Shown piece after piece: positions 33,775-42,635 of a stretch of 64,000 nt of DNA. Positions within the stretch are counted from its first letter, which is position 1; every line of letters begins with the position of its first letter. Below the pieces are notes generated by a model, which was given only the letters and a program-made list of their open reading frames with translations, made no database searches and was not told the origin of the DNA. Position numbers and translations under genes: made by a program. Origin of the DNA: Synechococcus sp. KORDI-100 (GTDB lineage: Bacteria > Cyanobacteriota > Cyanobacteriia > PCC-6307 > Cyanobiaceae). The DNA lies in contig NZ_CP006269.1 of the NCBI RefSeq assembly GCF_000737535.1, positions 1,240,001 through 1,304,000 of the forward strand, written 5' to 3'.

Positions 33775-34761
33775 ATGGGAGATGTGAATATCTGGATGAT
33801 CGCCGGCTTTCTGCTGGCGGCGTTCTCCGTGGTGGCCAACGACTCGCTGCAGACGTTGGGCACATACATCTCATCGAACAAAACCCGCACCCCGAAGGTG
33901 GTGCAGATGGTGTTCATCTGCACCATCACCATTGTTGTGCTGATGCTGGGTTTCCTCCTCAATGACGGTGACCCCGCCTGGGGCCGTCTGGAGACGTTCG
34001 AGCTGCCGGAGCCCTTTGGCTGGGTTTACGTCATCCCGCCGATCGCGGTGCTGGCCCTCACCCAGTGGGGGGCTCCGGTGAGCACCTCCTTCCTGGTGCT
34101 CTCATCGTTCAAGCCCGCCAACATCGGCAAGCTTCTGGGTAGCTCCCTGAGCGGCTATTTCCTTGCCTTTGTCCTTGGATTGGCCGGGTACGGCCTGGGA
34201 ATGTGGCTGTTGGAGCGCTGGGTGTTCCGCAGCACCCAGGACGGCAAGGACTTCAACAAGGTCTGGTACGGCCTGCAGTGGTTCTCCACCGGTTTCCTCT
34301 GGAGCATGTGGCTGGTGCAGGACCTGGCCAACATCTTTGTGTTCCTGCCCCGTCAGCTGGATGTCTTTCCGATGGCGATCTGCACTCTGGTGCTTTGTAT
34401 CGGGCTCTGCTTCCTCGTCGCCAGCGGTGGTGGTCCGATTCAGGCGGTGCTGCGTTCCAAGACCAACACCGCCGATCTGCGCTCGGCCACGGTGATCGAT
34501 TTCTTTTTCGGTCTTTGTCTGCTTTACAAGGCGTTTCTCTCCACGTTCCCGCTCAGCACGACGTGGGTGTTTCTGGGATTGCTGGGTGGCCGTGAGATTG
34601 CCCTGCGGATCAAGGAGCAGGAATTTGAATACGTGTTCACAAACCGTGAGAGCGGAAGCCTCGGAAAGGTGATCGGCACGGATCTCTGGAAGGCGTTCAT
34701 CGGTGTTGTGGTGAGTTTGCTCATCGCCCTTGGCATTCAGCCCCTGCTCGTCGCCAGCTGA
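33775..34761 (+). CDS. PiT-like inorganic phosphate permease family protein
   Basis: 328 residues with about eight transmembrane segments. FLLAAFSVVANDSLQTLGTYISSN resembles the PiT signature G-x-N-D-x-x-x-x-x-G-x, and a second inverted-repeat half begins QWFSTGFLWSMWLVQDLANIFVFLPR. ALTQWGAPVSTSFLVLSS matches the PiT ending P-V-S-T-T. PiT proteins move phosphate with H+ or Na+. This shorter cyanobacterial version may have another substrate. Confidence 0.75.
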   Translation: MGDVNIWMIAGFLLAAFSVVANDSLQTLGTYISSNKTRTPKVVQMVFICTITIVVLMLGFLLNDGDPAWGRLETFELPEPFGWVYVIPPIAVLALTQWGAPVSTSFLVLSSFKPANIGKLLGSSLSGYFLAFVLGLAGYGLGMWLLERWVFRSTQDGKDFNKVWYGLQWFSTGFLWSMWLVQDLANIFVFLPRQLDVFPMAICTLVLCIGLCFLVASGGGPIQAVLRSKTNTADLRSATVIDFFFGLCLLYKAFLSTFPLSTTWVFLGLLGGREIALRIKEQEFEYVFTNRESGSLGKVIGTDLWKAFIGVVVSLLIALGIQPLLVAS

Positions 34762-34943
34762 ACCGCCCGGCCTCACAAACGAGGAGATAGTCTTCGTTCA
34801 AGGCTTGAGTAAGCTGATCTGGCCGCCCTGCTTCACTCCGGCGAACGATCTGACGTTCTGTTTCAACGCTGTCCAGTTCAACTCCTCATCCCCGTGACGC
34901 GGGTGGTCGTTTCCTTTCCAGTGGAGACCCCAAGGCCAGACCT

Positions 34944-35468
34944 GTGCAGGTTTGGCTCAAGCCAGATGTGCTGCAACGCCTTGATGCCTACTGCGCCTTC
35001 TACGGAATCGGACGTGGGCGGGCGATTGGTCACCTGCTGAAAGGCGCCCTGCCTGATCCGAGTTGGCTGCCCACCAGCCCGGATCTCCTGGCTGGCAACG
35101 GTTCAGCAGGCGGTTCTGATCATGAGGAGACGACCAGCCTCCAGCTGATCTCCGATCAGGTCGACGGCGGAGCTGAGACGCAGGCCTCGAACACCGCGTC
35201 GACCATGACCTCGAGCAACAGGACACGGCCGGAACCCAGCTTTCGTGAAGGCGACAGTGTGATGAACAACAGCGGGACGCGTTGCGGCCTGATCAGTGAT
35301 CAACCGCCGCGTTGGGTTCCGCCCTCTTGCCTCGCCTCCGGTGAGCAGAGTGAGGGGCATTGGTGTTATGCCGTTGCCTGGGATGGTCAGATGGGCTTCA
35401 CGATCAGTTACGCCGAGGATCTTCTGCGTCACGTCGATGCCCATGCCGCCCAGGGACGGATCAGCTGA
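34944..35468 (+). CDS. Hypothetical protein with RHH-like N-terminus
   Basis: 174 residues from GTG. The first 35 residues (QVWLKPDVLQRLDAYCAFYGIGRGRAIGHLL) have the strand-helix-helix layout of a ribbon-helix-helix DNA-binding unit. A long Ser/Thr/Gly-rich linker follows, then a C-terminal domain with PPRWVPPSCLASGEQSEGHWCYAVAWDGQMGF. GC-rich core composition. Could be a transcription factor; not proven. Confidence 0.55.
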   Translation: MQVWLKPDVLQRLDAYCAFYGIGRGRAIGHLLKGALPDPSWLPTSPDLLAGNGSAGGSDHEETTSLQLISDQVDGGAETQASNTASTMTSSNRTRPEPSFREGDSVMNNSGTRCGLISDQPPRWVPPSCLASGEQSEGHWCYAVAWDGQMGFTISYAEDLLRHVDAHAAQGRIS

Positions 35469-35525
35469 GCTGAGCGTGGCCTGAACCCGGGTTCGTGGCT
35501 AAGGCTGAGATAGCCAAGTCCAGTT

Positions 35526-35867
35526 ATGGGACATCTTGTTGCTGCAATGGCTGCTGCTCCATTGCTCACTATGGTGGTTGCCGCCGTTCATGCCGGCGAA
35601 CAGCTGCAGTTGACACCGCGCCAAACGATTCTGGAAGCCGACCGACACCTGCTCGCAGACGGTTGGATTCCCGCTCCTCAGCAAACTCCTTCGGTACAGG
35701 AGCGTCAGTGGGCTTCCGTGTCGCTGCCAAGCCTCTCGTCCTGTGCCGGGACGGGAGTCGGTTACTGCCGTTTCGATTACCAGCGCAACCAACAGCGTCT
35801 TTCGGTGGTCACCGTTCCTTCCGAACCGGGGCGCCCCTCGGTGGGACGCGTGGACCGTTGGTGGTGA
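35526..35867 (+). CDS. Secreted hypothetical protein
   Basis: 113 residues: signal peptide MGHLVAAMAAAPLLTMVVAAVHA, then a domain with ADRHLLADGWIPAPQQTPS, LPSLSSCAGTGVGYCRFDY and QRLSVVTVPSE. The L-x-S-C-x-G-T-G-x-x-x-C-R-F-D-Y motif is a small disulfide-linked domain seen in many cyanobacterial exported proteins of unknown role. Ends at the convergent PPOX gene with no gap. Confidence 0.65.
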   Translation: MGHLVAAMAAAPLLTMVVAAVHAGEQLQLTPRQTILEADRHLLADGWIPAPQQTPSVQERQWASVSLPSLSSCAGTGVGYCRFDYQRNQQRLSVVTVPSEPGRPSVGRVDRWW

Positions 35868-36428
35868 TCACGGATTGAGGCGTTGAGATCGCCATGCGTC
35901 CTCGCGGCACCAGAGGGTTCGACGATGAGGGTGGTGGCTGAGATCCAGCAACTCCACGCGGTGAAGGTTTAGGCGCAACACAAGAAAGTGGGGCGGTGGC
36001 GGCTGCGCCCCATCAACCGTCTGGGGAAAAGGGGCGTCCGCTTCGAAGGGCTGGCCAGGATGTGGCCAGTGCCACAGGCAGCGACCTGTGTCTGTGAGTG
36101 AGTTCCAGGCGTGCCGGGTCTGCTCGGGAGCCTCATCCACCGAAAGCGTTTCAATGACGCCTCGGAGCCGGTATTGGTGACGTGCTTTCGGCAGTAACCA
36201 GCAGACTTCAACACTCGGCTGAACGTTCAGCTCGTCGGCTTTGCTGCTGCGGCTGTCGCTGTACAGGTCGAGTTTTTCATCTCCAGCCCAACCGCGAAAA
36301 ACAAGGGTTCGCACGCGCGGTTCTCCACCCGCAGAGACCGTCGCCAGTTGAACCCACCGGGCGGAAGCTGAACGTCCCTCCCGTTGGCGTGCGCCCCGCA
36401 GGAGCTGTCGCCAGGCTGGAATTGTCAT
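35868..36428 (-). CDS. Pyridoxamine 5'-phosphate oxidase-like flavoprotein (cyanobacterial PPOX class)
   Basis: 186 residues of the FMN-binding split-barrel fold: RWVQLATVSAGGEPRVRTLVFRGW, LDLYSDSRSSKADELNVQPSVEVCWLLP, QYRLRGVIETLS, and the C-terminal LNLHRVELLDLSHHPHRRTLW. This matches the cyanobacterial PPOX group (TIGR04026) rather than the housekeeping PdxH. It probably binds FMN, or F420-like or heme ligands in related clades; the reaction is unknown. Confidence 0.8.
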   Translation of the reverse strand: MTIPAWRQLLRGARQREGRSASARWVQLATVSAGGEPRVRTLVFRGWAGDEKLDLYSDSRSSKADELNVQPSVEVCWLLPKARHQYRLRGVIETLSVDEAPEQTRHAWNSLTDTGRCLWHWPHPGQPFEADAPFPQTVDGAQPPPPHFLVLRLNLHRVELLDLSHHPHRRTLWCREDAWRSQRLNP

Positions 36429-36483
36429 GGCCGTAGGAAAATACGGACTGTCAGCATGGGACCCATGACGACATCACCGAGTT

Positions 36484-36729
36484 ATGGCTGTCGAACTCAA
36501 AGATCGCGTGATTGATGATTTGCGGGCCTGCCGCAGCCGCGCCGATCTCGTTGCACTTGATGAACGAATGGCCGTCGATCACCGCGACAAACCTCTTCAC
36601 CGCGTCATCTGTGAAGCCCTGCGTGATCGCACGATCGCACCGGTGGAGGCAGCTCGTTGGCTGGCAACTTTGATGGACCATCGCAATCAGCAGCTCACCG
36701 CTTGTCTGAATCTCACCTGCCAGGTCTGA
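36484..36729 (+). CDS. Small helical hypothetical protein
   Basis: 81 residues, soluble: ELKDRVIDDLRACRSRADLVALDERMAVDHRDKPLHRVICEALRDRTIAPVEAARWLATLMDHR. All-helical, with three Cys and several His. Divergent from the PPOX gene (55 bases between starts). No recognised family. Confidence 0.5.
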   Translation: MAVELKDRVIDDLRACRSRADLVALDERMAVDHRDKPLHRVICEALRDRTIAPVEAARWLATLMDHRNQQLTACLNLTCQV

Positions 36730-36735
36730 GTGCAA

Positions 36736-36876
36736 TCAGTCGCGTTTGAAGTTGGTCGATCCTGATCCTGATTGAATCGTGCTCTCACGCAGCGATTCTT
36801 CAACGCCGATCAGAATCGGCTTCAGCAAAAGTGCGATGAGGCATCCTCCGAGGATCATCAATGGGGCGAAGCGCAT
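36736..36876 (-). CDS. Small single-pass membrane protein
   Basis: 46 residues from ATG 36876: a hydrophobic segment APLMILGGCLIALLLKPILIGV followed by a polar tail EESLRESTIQSGSGSTNFKRD. The compact hydrophobic N-terminus and clean start/stop between two larger genes support a real gene. Role unknown. Confidence 0.5.
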   Translation of the reverse strand: MRFAPLMILGGCLIALLLKPILIGVEESLRESTIQSGSGSTNFKRD

Positions 36877-36903
36877 GTGGTTAATTCGCCGTTCAGAACA
36901 ACT

Positions 36904-37857
36904 CTAGAGACCGTGTAATCGAGCTTGTTCCAAGGCGGCTCTCACAATCAGAGCGTGTCGCATCACCAGGGGTGACAGTTCGTCGTATCCACCACCAATC
37001 ACTGTTGCAACCGGGATGTTCCGTCTAAGACAGGCATCAAGAACGAGGTGATCACGCATCAGCAAACCCTGATCAGTGAGCGACAAGCGTCCGAGTCGAT
37101 CGTCGCGATGGGGGTCAACACCGGCGTTGTAGATCACCAAACCAGGCTGAATGGTGTCGAGAAGCTCTGGCAGTCGGTCGCCGATGGTTTGGAGATAGTC
37201 CTCGTCGCTTGTTCCGTCCGCGAGGGGGATGTCCACGTCGCTGCTCACTTTGCGGAGGGGAAAGTTGCTGGCGGCGTGCACCGACAGGGTGAAGACCCTG
37301 GGTTCATCCGCAAAGCAGGCGGCAGAGCCATCGCCTTGATGAACATCCAGGTCCACCAGCATCAGTTGCTTCACATCGCCCTCGTCCAGCAGCACTCTGG
37401 CGGCGACAGCGCAATCGTTGAAGATGCAGAATCCACTGCCAAATCCCGGATGAGCGTGGTGGGTTCCTCCGGCCAGGTGGGACGCAAGCCCGTGTTGCAG
37501 GGCCAGTCGTGTTGTGAGCAACGTTCCGCCAACGGCGAGCCAGGTGCGCTGAACCAGCGGTTTGGTTGCGGGAAGACCGATCCGTCGCTGCTCCGGACGT
37601 GTGAGTTGGTCTGAGCTGAAGGCCTGGTGGTAATCACGTCGGTGAATGCGTTCAAGATCCCGCCGGGACACACTCAGTGGTTGATGAATTTGGTGTTCCC
37701 TGATCAGGTCCCTGCTCAGCAACAGTTGCTGCAACAAACGGAATTTGGCCATCGGAAAACGATGACTGGACGGCAGTGGAGCGGAGTAGAGCGGGTGATA
37801 GACGACCGGGATCGACACGGTGCAACTGATTCCGGCGTCCTGAGAACACAGGAGCAT
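36904..37857 (-). CDS. Histone deacetylase / acetoin-utilisation family hydrolase
   Basis: 317 residues from ATG 37857. Class II HDAC-like fold: SIPVVYHPLYSAPLPSSHRFPM, the His pair AGGTHHAH, FNDCAVAARVLL, the zinc-binding LVDLDVHQGDGSA and the third ligand region IYNAGVDPHRDDRLG. Bacterial members deacetylate small molecules such as acetylpolyamines, or proteins. In-frame residues before the chosen start are poor in family features. Confidence 0.85.
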   Translation of the reverse strand: MLLCSQDAGISCTVSIPVVYHPLYSAPLPSSHRFPMAKFRLLQQLLLSRDLIREHQIHQPLSVSRRDLERIHRRDYHQAFSSDQLTRPEQRRIGLPATKPLVQRTWLAVGGTLLTTRLALQHGLASHLAGGTHHAHPGFGSGFCIFNDCAVAARVLLDEGDVKQLMLVDLDVHQGDGSAACFADEPRVFTLSVHAASNFPLRKVSSDVDIPLADGTSDEDYLQTIGDRLPELLDTIQPGLVIYNAGVDPHRDDRLGRLSLTDQGLLMRDHLVLDACLRRNIPVATVIGGGYDELSPLVMRHALIVRAALEQARLHGL

Positions 37858-37952
37858 CGGCGATGGAATCAGGACGTTAGGAACCTGTTCCCCCGAAACC
37901 GCGTGACCGGGTGCTGAAGAACGTGACCAACACAACAGCAAATCCCGATGAC

Positions 37953-38141
37953 TCAGTTTGAGATGAACCAGCGAATGCGTCTGATGGGATGACCCACGAG
38001 GTAATCAAGCTTGTGCTGACGGTTTGTATCGGGTCGACATTCATGGTCACAATTCTTCGGTCGATGTGGGATGACGCGATGAAAATCAACAAATTTGAAT
38101 CTCATTCTTGACGCCCAGGCGTCGTCCTCACGACTCGGCAT
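37953..38141 (-). CDS. Doubtful small basic protein
   Basis: 62 residues, rich in Arg and His, ending HKLDYLVGHPIRRIRWFISN. A second overlapping frame on the same strand is equally long, so neither is certain. No signal or motif. Confidence 0.3.
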   Translation of the reverse strand: MPSREDDAWASRMRFKFVDFHRVIPHRPKNCDHECRPDTNRQHKLDYLVGHPIRRIRWFISN

Positions 38142-38226
38142 GATTACTCATCTTGTCCAAACCGTAGTGTTGGTTTCAGTTGTTCCCGGCCGCAGACGAT
38201 AAAAAAGCATGATATGCAGAAGATCG

Positions 38227-38400
38227 ATGTCCCTTCAGCTCGATTTACCGCGTCAAATCAAGCAGCCATCGCTGGTCGAATCGGCTCCAGCTGAGCCCAA
38301 GCCAGTACCTAAGCTCAAGCCCCGTCCTGTTCGTCCACTGAAGATGATCGACGAGACGCGTTGGAATGAGTACCGCTTCGATTACTCAGGTTTGTATTAG
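38227..38400 (+). CDS. Small Pro/Lys-rich conserved protein
   Basis: 57 residues from ATG 38227: SLQLDLPRQIKQPS, PKPVPKLKPRPVRPLKMI, then the aromatic end DETRWNEYRFDYSGLY. The Pro/Lys-rich middle and conserved-looking W-N-E-Y-R-F-D-Y tail suggest a short extended peptide that binds something through its C-terminus. An ATG 18 bases upstream is possible. Confidence 0.5.
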   Translation: MSLQLDLPRQIKQPSLVESAPAEPKPVPKLKPRPVRPLKMIDETRWNEYRFDYSGLY

Positions 38401-38786
38401 GCCCTTAAAATCAGCCAAGGAGAAATTGAGACGTTTAAAAGTATGACTTTTTAAATGGCCACCGTCACAGATCTGACATAACCAATTTCAGGCTTGTTGT
38501 TTGTCTTCCGTAGTCGATCGTTCAGATTGGCATCCTGGGTATGTTCTGGCGCTCAAGCTTTTTTCCTTGTATGAAAACGTCCTCGACTTGACTGGAGTCG
38601 CTCTGTCATGTTCAATCAATTGCATGGTGATTCTCCAGATGTGATTGATTCCTAGGTCGCTTTGACGTTCAGAATCAGGTCTTGCTTCTCTGTTGTGGTC
38701 AAGGATCGCTCCCCAACGACTTTTCGCGGCCCGCAGAATCGGAACAGATCTGCGACACTGGAGTCACCGATCGTTCGAGGGATTTT

Positions 38787-39044
38787 GTGGGAAGTCAATC
38801 ATTCAATCAAAAAAATAAAGAGGCCTGGCGTGATTTCCTGTTGCAGGAAGTCGTTGCTTATTTACAAAGCAACAAGGAAGGAATCATGGCTCGCTACCTG
38901 GATGGAGAGCAGCCGAGATTCACGCGCGAGGAAATTGAACAGTTTCAGTTGATGGATTTTGATGTCTCCATCACATTGCATTGTGATCAGCAGTCTTCTT
39001 TCGGTCTGGGAACTGGTTTTTTCAAGGCCAATATTATTCGTTAA
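38787..39044 (+). CDS. Small hypothetical protein
   Basis: 85 residues from GTG 38787: SFNQKNKEAWRDFLLQEVVAYLQSNKEGIMARYLDGEQPRFTREEIEQFQLMDFDVSITLHCDQQSSFGLGTGFF. Helical N-terminal half, polar C-terminal half. The frame is open 105 bases further upstream but that part looks non-coding. No family recognised. Confidence 0.5.
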   Translation: MGSQSFNQKNKEAWRDFLLQEVVAYLQSNKEGIMARYLDGEQPRFTREEIEQFQLMDFDVSITLHCDQQSSFGLGTGFFKANIIR

Positions 39045-39110
39045 ATTTTGTTGATTGGCTCAGAATATTTTTGCCATTCGACTGTAATGTCAATCGTTAT
39101 TAGTTAACGA

Positions 39111-39221
39111 ATGGATACACAATCCATCCTCACGATTGGCGCTCCATTTCTTGTGTTTGGCGCCGTGTTCCTGACGCTTCTTGTCGTTTGGGATAAACGT
39201 TTTCCCAAGGACGAGGGCTGA
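39111..39221 (+). CDS. 36-aa single-pass membrane peptide
   Basis: MDTQSILTIGAPFLVFGAVF then LTLLVVWDKRFPKDEG: one transmembrane helix with a short N-terminal and a charged C-terminal tail, the format of the small membrane subunits common in cyanobacterial thylakoid complexes. I cannot match it to a named subunit. AT-rich upstream region with TTAACGA just before the start. Confidence 0.5.
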   Translation: MDTQSILTIGAPFLVFGAVFLTLLVVWDKRFPKDEG

Positions 39222-39232
39222 TCAGGTGTTGC

Positions 39233-39541
39233 TCAGGCGAGACGCCGCTCCAACAGCCATTGGTTAAAGCCGCTGGTCTCCAGCTCGGAGATGCAGTCCT
39301 GAATCTTTCTGAGGTGACTGCGCTTGACACGTGTCAGCCTGTTGCGCTCCTGTTCTTCCAGTCCTTCCTTGAGCCGTTGCTGATTCAGAACAGCCATCTC
39401 ATGGTCGAGGTGTTCCATCAGTTTCAGCAGGGAATAACCGTGCTGGATCTGTTGCTGATCAAGGGAGGTTTTCAAAGGCCCCATCACGGCGCTTAAGAAT
39501 TGATTAACTATCTCACGGTGGGTCTCGTCCGTCGCTCCCAC
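39233..39541 (-). CDS. Coiled-coil hypothetical protein
   Basis: Up to 102 residues (83 from the internal ATG 39484). KTSLDQQQIQHGYSLLKLMEHLDHEMAVLNQQRLKEGLEEQERNRLTRVKRSHLRKIQDCISELETS is continuous helix with heptad-like spacing, so a coiled coil is likely. No signal peptide. Convergent with the 36-aa membrane peptide gene. Confidence 0.5.
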   Translation of the reverse strand: MGATDETHREIVNQFLSAVMGPLKTSLDQQQIQHGYSLLKLMEHLDHEMAVLNQQRLKEGLEEQERNRLTRVKRSHLRKIQDCISELETSGFNQWLLERRLA

Positions 39542-39698
39542 TCTGTGGGACAGGCAGAAAAAAGGCCCCCGACAGGGTCGAGAGCCTTACGTCCGTGTGT
39601 GAGGGGTGTCTCAAGCCCCTGCGTTCATTCTGACTTGTCATCGGCCTGCCAGGGTGTCCAGGTTTCGAAAGACCGTGTCTATTTGTGACCAGTGCGGA

Positions 39699-40061
39699 TC
39701 ACAACTTGAGTTGGGGCAGCTTGATCTCTAGTCGGGGCGAGCTGATCGTTGTGCCGTCCTGACTGCTGCGGACGACCAGTCCGTAAACGAAATCATCGGG
39801 TAATCCAATGCGAACATTGCAGCTTCGCGTTGTGACGCCCTCCTGCTGCCTGTCCGTGCAGCGTCCACGTCGTTGAACATCGATCGTGCGGTTGTCCTCT
39901 AGGCGCAAGGTGAGATCGTCGCCGGATATCTCCGCCAGGCAACGCCGCTCCTGGCCATTGAACAGGCAGGTGGTGGTGTCCTCGGCTCGGCTTTCAACGG
40001 CGAGGCAGGTCTGCATCGCGACGCTGATCAGCAAGCCAATCATCACGGGACAGCGTTTCAT
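39699..40061 (-). CDS. Small secreted protein, C-x-F-N family
   Basis: 120 residues from ATG 40061: signal peptide MKRCPVMIGLLISVAMQTCLAVESRA, mature part with CLFNGQERRCLAEISGDDLTLRLEDNRTI and two more cysteines (GRCTDR, RSCNVR). Same plan as 10019, 10557 and 42960. Its start overlaps the stop of the upstream secreted gene in an ATGA, so the two are translationally coupled. Confidence 0.7.
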   Translation of the reverse strand: MKRCPVMIGLLISVAMQTCLAVESRAEDTTTCLFNGQERRCLAEISGDDLTLRLEDNRTIDVQRRGRCTDRQQEGVTTRSCNVRIGLPDDFVYGLVVRSSQDGTTISSPRLEIKLPQLKL

Positions 40062-40345
40062 TTCGAAATAAAGCGGTCGGTCGCAACGCAGCGGGCCCAT
40101 GCGGTTTTCGGAAGCTCCGGATTGTCTCGATCAGCGATCTTGTAAACCAGCTTGAAGCGGCAGAACCCCATGGCATCCCGCATCGGTGGTACCTCCACCC
40201 TCACTTCAGGCAGCTTGAGCTGGAACTGCTCTGATTGTTTTGGTTCCGAATAGAAGATGGTGCCGGGTTGAACGGTGAAGATGGCTGCGGCTACCGGGTC
40301 GGAGGCTTGTCCCAGCAGAAGCAGGGCAGCCAGGAACGAACGCAT
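40058..40345 (-). CDS. Small secreted protein
   Basis: 95 residues from ATG 40345: signal peptide MRSFLAALLLLGQASDPVAAA, then a beta-rich mature domain IFTVQPGTIFYSEPKQSEQFQLKLPEVRVEVPPMRDAMGFCRFKLVYKI and ARCVATDRFISK, two cysteines. Overlaps the C-x-F-N gene downstream by four bases. Residues in frame before the ATG look non-coding. Function unknown. Confidence 0.65.
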   Translation of the reverse strand: MRSFLAALLLLGQASDPVAAAIFTVQPGTIFYSEPKQSEQFQLKLPEVRVEVPPMRDAMGFCRFKLVYKIADRDNPELPKTAWARCVATDRFISK

Positions 40346-40798
40346 CTTGCGCTGGAAAGTCGTTGAACCGTAGACAGGGCAGACAGGTGAGTCAATCGTC
40401 GACCAAGGCTCTGGGGTGTCGCCGATTGATCTGTCCACTCCATATCTGGGGCACAAAAAAACCCCGTGCGGTGCACAGGGCCTGGTGATGGGGACATCTC
40501 CATTCTGCATGTTTTGGTCAACACCAGACCTGGTGGCTGCCCATCTGCTGACACCAGACCTGCGGACCAATGTCCTGCTGGCGCCAAACCTGATCACACC
40601 GGACGTCCCATAGAAGGGGTGATCGCTCCATGAACACCGTGCCAGGGGTGCCTGACCGCTCTGAATCAAGTGCCTCTCCTTTAGGGTGAAAAGGGTGATT
40701 GCAGAGCTGCGGAATTTTATTTCTTAGAGGGTATTAAAAGCCTCAGAAGCAGGTTCGCAATCTTTCGGACACTTCAATGATGATTAGGAGTGACAACC
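40346..40798. other. Intergenic region with hairpin and repeat-like stretch
   Basis: No convincing gene. CCCCGTGCGGTGCACAGGG preceded by A7 (about 40448-40475) may be a terminator for leftward transcription. From 40525 to 40613 a rightward frame reads TPDLVAAHLL-TPDLRTNVLL-APNLITPDVP, a period-10 repeat. It could be a fossil of a repeat protein; support is weak. Confidence 0.4.
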
Positions 40799-40963
40799 AT
40801 GACTTCAAGGATTGCTCACACGCCGCTGGGTCACACAATTGATGTGATGGACAACGGTCACTACTGGGTTTGTGACCGGGACAAGAACTGCCGAGAGATA
40901 TCAGGGCTCTGGGAAGCAGAGGAGTACATCCGCGAACGCGAGGTCGGAATTCGCGACGTCTGA
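40799..40963 (+). CDS. 54-aa conserved-looking small protein
   Basis: From ATG 40799: TSRIAHTPLGHTIDVMDNGHYWVCDRDKNCREISGLWEAEEYIREREVGIRDV. AGGAGTG eight bases before the ATG is a good ribosome-binding site. Y-W-V-C...C and a helical end (WEAEEYIRERE) suggest a small folded domain with two Cys. No known family recognised. Confidence 0.6.
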   Translation: MTSRIAHTPLGHTIDVMDNGHYWVCDRDKNCREISGLWEAEEYIREREVGIRDV

Positions 40964-41097
40964 TCAGGGGCAGAACCCTCAATGCGACCAGGGGCGGTCT
41001 CGGTCAACCTTCGGCGATTGAGATCACATCAAAAAGCCCTTCTGCAGAACAGAAAGGCGTCGTAGTTCCTGTATGGAACCGATCCGGTTGCCGCTAG

Positions 41098-41274
41098 CTA
41101 CAGCCAGTTGTCTCGCATCGCTTGGTGTGAAACGTCATGACGTGCAGCCAAAGCAGGAAGGGAATTGCTGAACCTGCGATCAACAGAGCCTTCCGATCGG
41201 GCCATCAGAAAGCGCGCAGCCTGGAGCCGTTGTTGCTTTTGAAGAGCGCGCTGGACTTGGACGAGAGGGGACAT
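41098..41274 (-). CDS. 58-aa protein with HTH-like end
   Basis: From ATG 41274: SPLVQVQRALQKQQRLQAARFLMARSEGSVDRRFSNSLPALAARHDVSHQAMRDNWL. The last 20 residues (LPALAARHDVSHQAMRDNWL) have helix-turn-helix spacing (A-A-R-x-x-V-S-x-x-x-M). Could be a tiny DNA-binding protein. Moderate support: good start, helical throughout. Confidence 0.45.
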   Translation of the reverse strand: MSPLVQVQRALQKQQRLQAARFLMARSEGSVDRRFSNSLPALAARHDVSHQAMRDNWL

Positions 41275-41896
41275 GGCGATCCTCTACAGCGAATCAGTCC
41301 CCGTTGCCTGACTGATTTCTGACTGCAGCTCGGAACCCGAGCTCAACGTTGTCGAATATTAGACGATCAATGTCAAATCTGTTGCAACCAGACAGCTCGC
41401 TCCGATTTGTTTGGTTCATCTCTGGCGCACGACGCTGCCGGTGTTGTGACATTCGATGCCTCTTGAGCCTTTGTGGGATCACGAATGCACGATGTGCTGG
41501 GAGTCGGTGGATGCCATGCCGGTTTCAGCATCAGCATGCTGAATCAGTGACTGATCGGTCGGCATTTCAGAACCCTTGAAACCGCCCATCCATCTCATCC
41601 CATGGTTGATGGCGACTGTGTTGATTGTTGGATGGATGATCTCTCTTTAATCGCCACCGCGATTCCGACAATCTTTAATTGCTCGATTTAGACATCAGGG
41701 CGAATCATGTCGGATTACATTCATGGTTTGATTGGTCTCCATGCGTGGATTTTCTGAGTCTGAGATTGTTGCCGCACTAACACCGGTCCATATTCCTGGG
41801 TGGAATGATGTTGAGTGTTGATCTGCCTCAGTGTCTGATTAAGATTTCTAGAATGGCAGGCAATTACCATCTGCACAAATCAACAATCCAAATCGC
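41275..41896. other. Intergenic region, no gene seen
   Basis: About 620 bases. Frames present are short and without motif on both strands. No strong hairpin or island repeat recognised. It ends in an AT-rich promoter-like stretch before the secreted gene at 41897. Confidence 0.4.
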
Positions 41897-42313
41897 ATGA
41901 TCAAACCGTTTTCTGTTGCGTCTGCCCTGTCAGGGGTTCTTGCTGTGTCTGCGCTCTGGACATGTTCTCCACGAGCGTTGGCGGAGCCCACTCCTGACCA
42001 GGAGGCTCTGGACAAGCTGGGTGTCGCGTTTGCTTCGATGGTTTGGTTGCCAAGGCTGGATTCAGCCTGTGCTCTGTATAAGAAGGGCCTGATCTCTGAA
42101 AACCAATTGCCTGAGGCCTACAGAGTTCTCTATCAAGACTTGGCGACGGATCAGCAGAATCCTGAAGGGCAGCGAACCTTTTTAACATTGATGAATCTGT
42201 TGGAAGCAGGGCCAAAAGCAATGGCTGCTTATTTGGAGGCGTCTGAATCGGAATTGTTTGAAATCGGTTACTTTGATGGATGCCCTCTTCCGAATAAAGC
42301 GCTCGGTTACTGA
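41897..42313 (+). CDS. Small secreted helical protein
   Basis: 138 residues: signal peptide MIKPFSVASALSGVLAVSALWTCSPRALA, mature helical domain from EPTPDQEALDKLG with DSACALYKKGLISENQLPEAYRVLYQDL and terminal DGCPLPNKALGY. Two mature cysteines. Resembles the 16034 protein in plan (EPT start, one helical Cys, a K-x-L/I-I-x-x-x-Q helix, C-P-L end). Periplasmic or extracellular; role unknown. Confidence 0.7.
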   Translation: MIKPFSVASALSGVLAVSALWTCSPRALAEPTPDQEALDKLGVAFASMVWLPRLDSACALYKKGLISENQLPEAYRVLYQDLATDQQNPEGQRTFLTLMNLLEAGPKAMAAYLEASESELFEIGYFDGCPLPNKALGY

Positions 42314-42585
42314 CCCAGAGGTGCTGAAGCGATGAGTTTTGACGACGCATCCTGAAGCATCAGGTCAATAAGCTGAACAGCAACCAGTTGTTTTTCTCTG
42401 CGGATTGATCGAAGCAGAACAGCATATTTATGTTGATGCAGCAGCGATGGTTCCCCGATATCGCTCCATCGCTTTGCGATGAGAGAATTCAAACGTTGAC
42501 GAGGAGACTGGTCCAAGAAAAAGACCTTCTGATGTTTGATCCATTGAAGACGCTCACCATGAACGCGGCTAGCCGAACTCAACAT
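42307..42585 (-). CDS. Hypothetical protein
   Basis: 92 residues: KHQKVFFLDQSPRQRLNSLIAKRWSDIGEPSLLHQHKYAVLLRSIRREKQLVAVQLIDLMLQDASSKL. Basic and helical, no signal. I favour this strand over the overlapping rightward frame because of its regular amphipathic helices. It overlaps the end of the secreted gene by seven bases. Confidence 0.45.
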   Translation of the reverse strand: MLSSASRVHGERLQWIKHQKVFFLDQSPRQRLNSLIAKRWSDIGEPSLLHQHKYAVLLRSIRREKQLVAVQLIDLMLQDASSKLIASAPLGQ

Positions 42586-42635
42586 TTATGGGCTAAAGAT
42601 TTCCTGAAAAACAAAGAGAAATGGAAGGTTCCGGC

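Noticed and set aside
34102-34776. 224-codon leftward frame over the PiT-like permease
   Set aside because: Polar, repeat-free shadow of a multi-helix membrane protein; typical of high-GC antisense frames.
40416-40613. 65-codon rightward frame with TPDL-type repeats
   Set aside because: It begins before a leftward terminator-like hairpin and has no ribosome site; kept only as a remark on the intergenic region.
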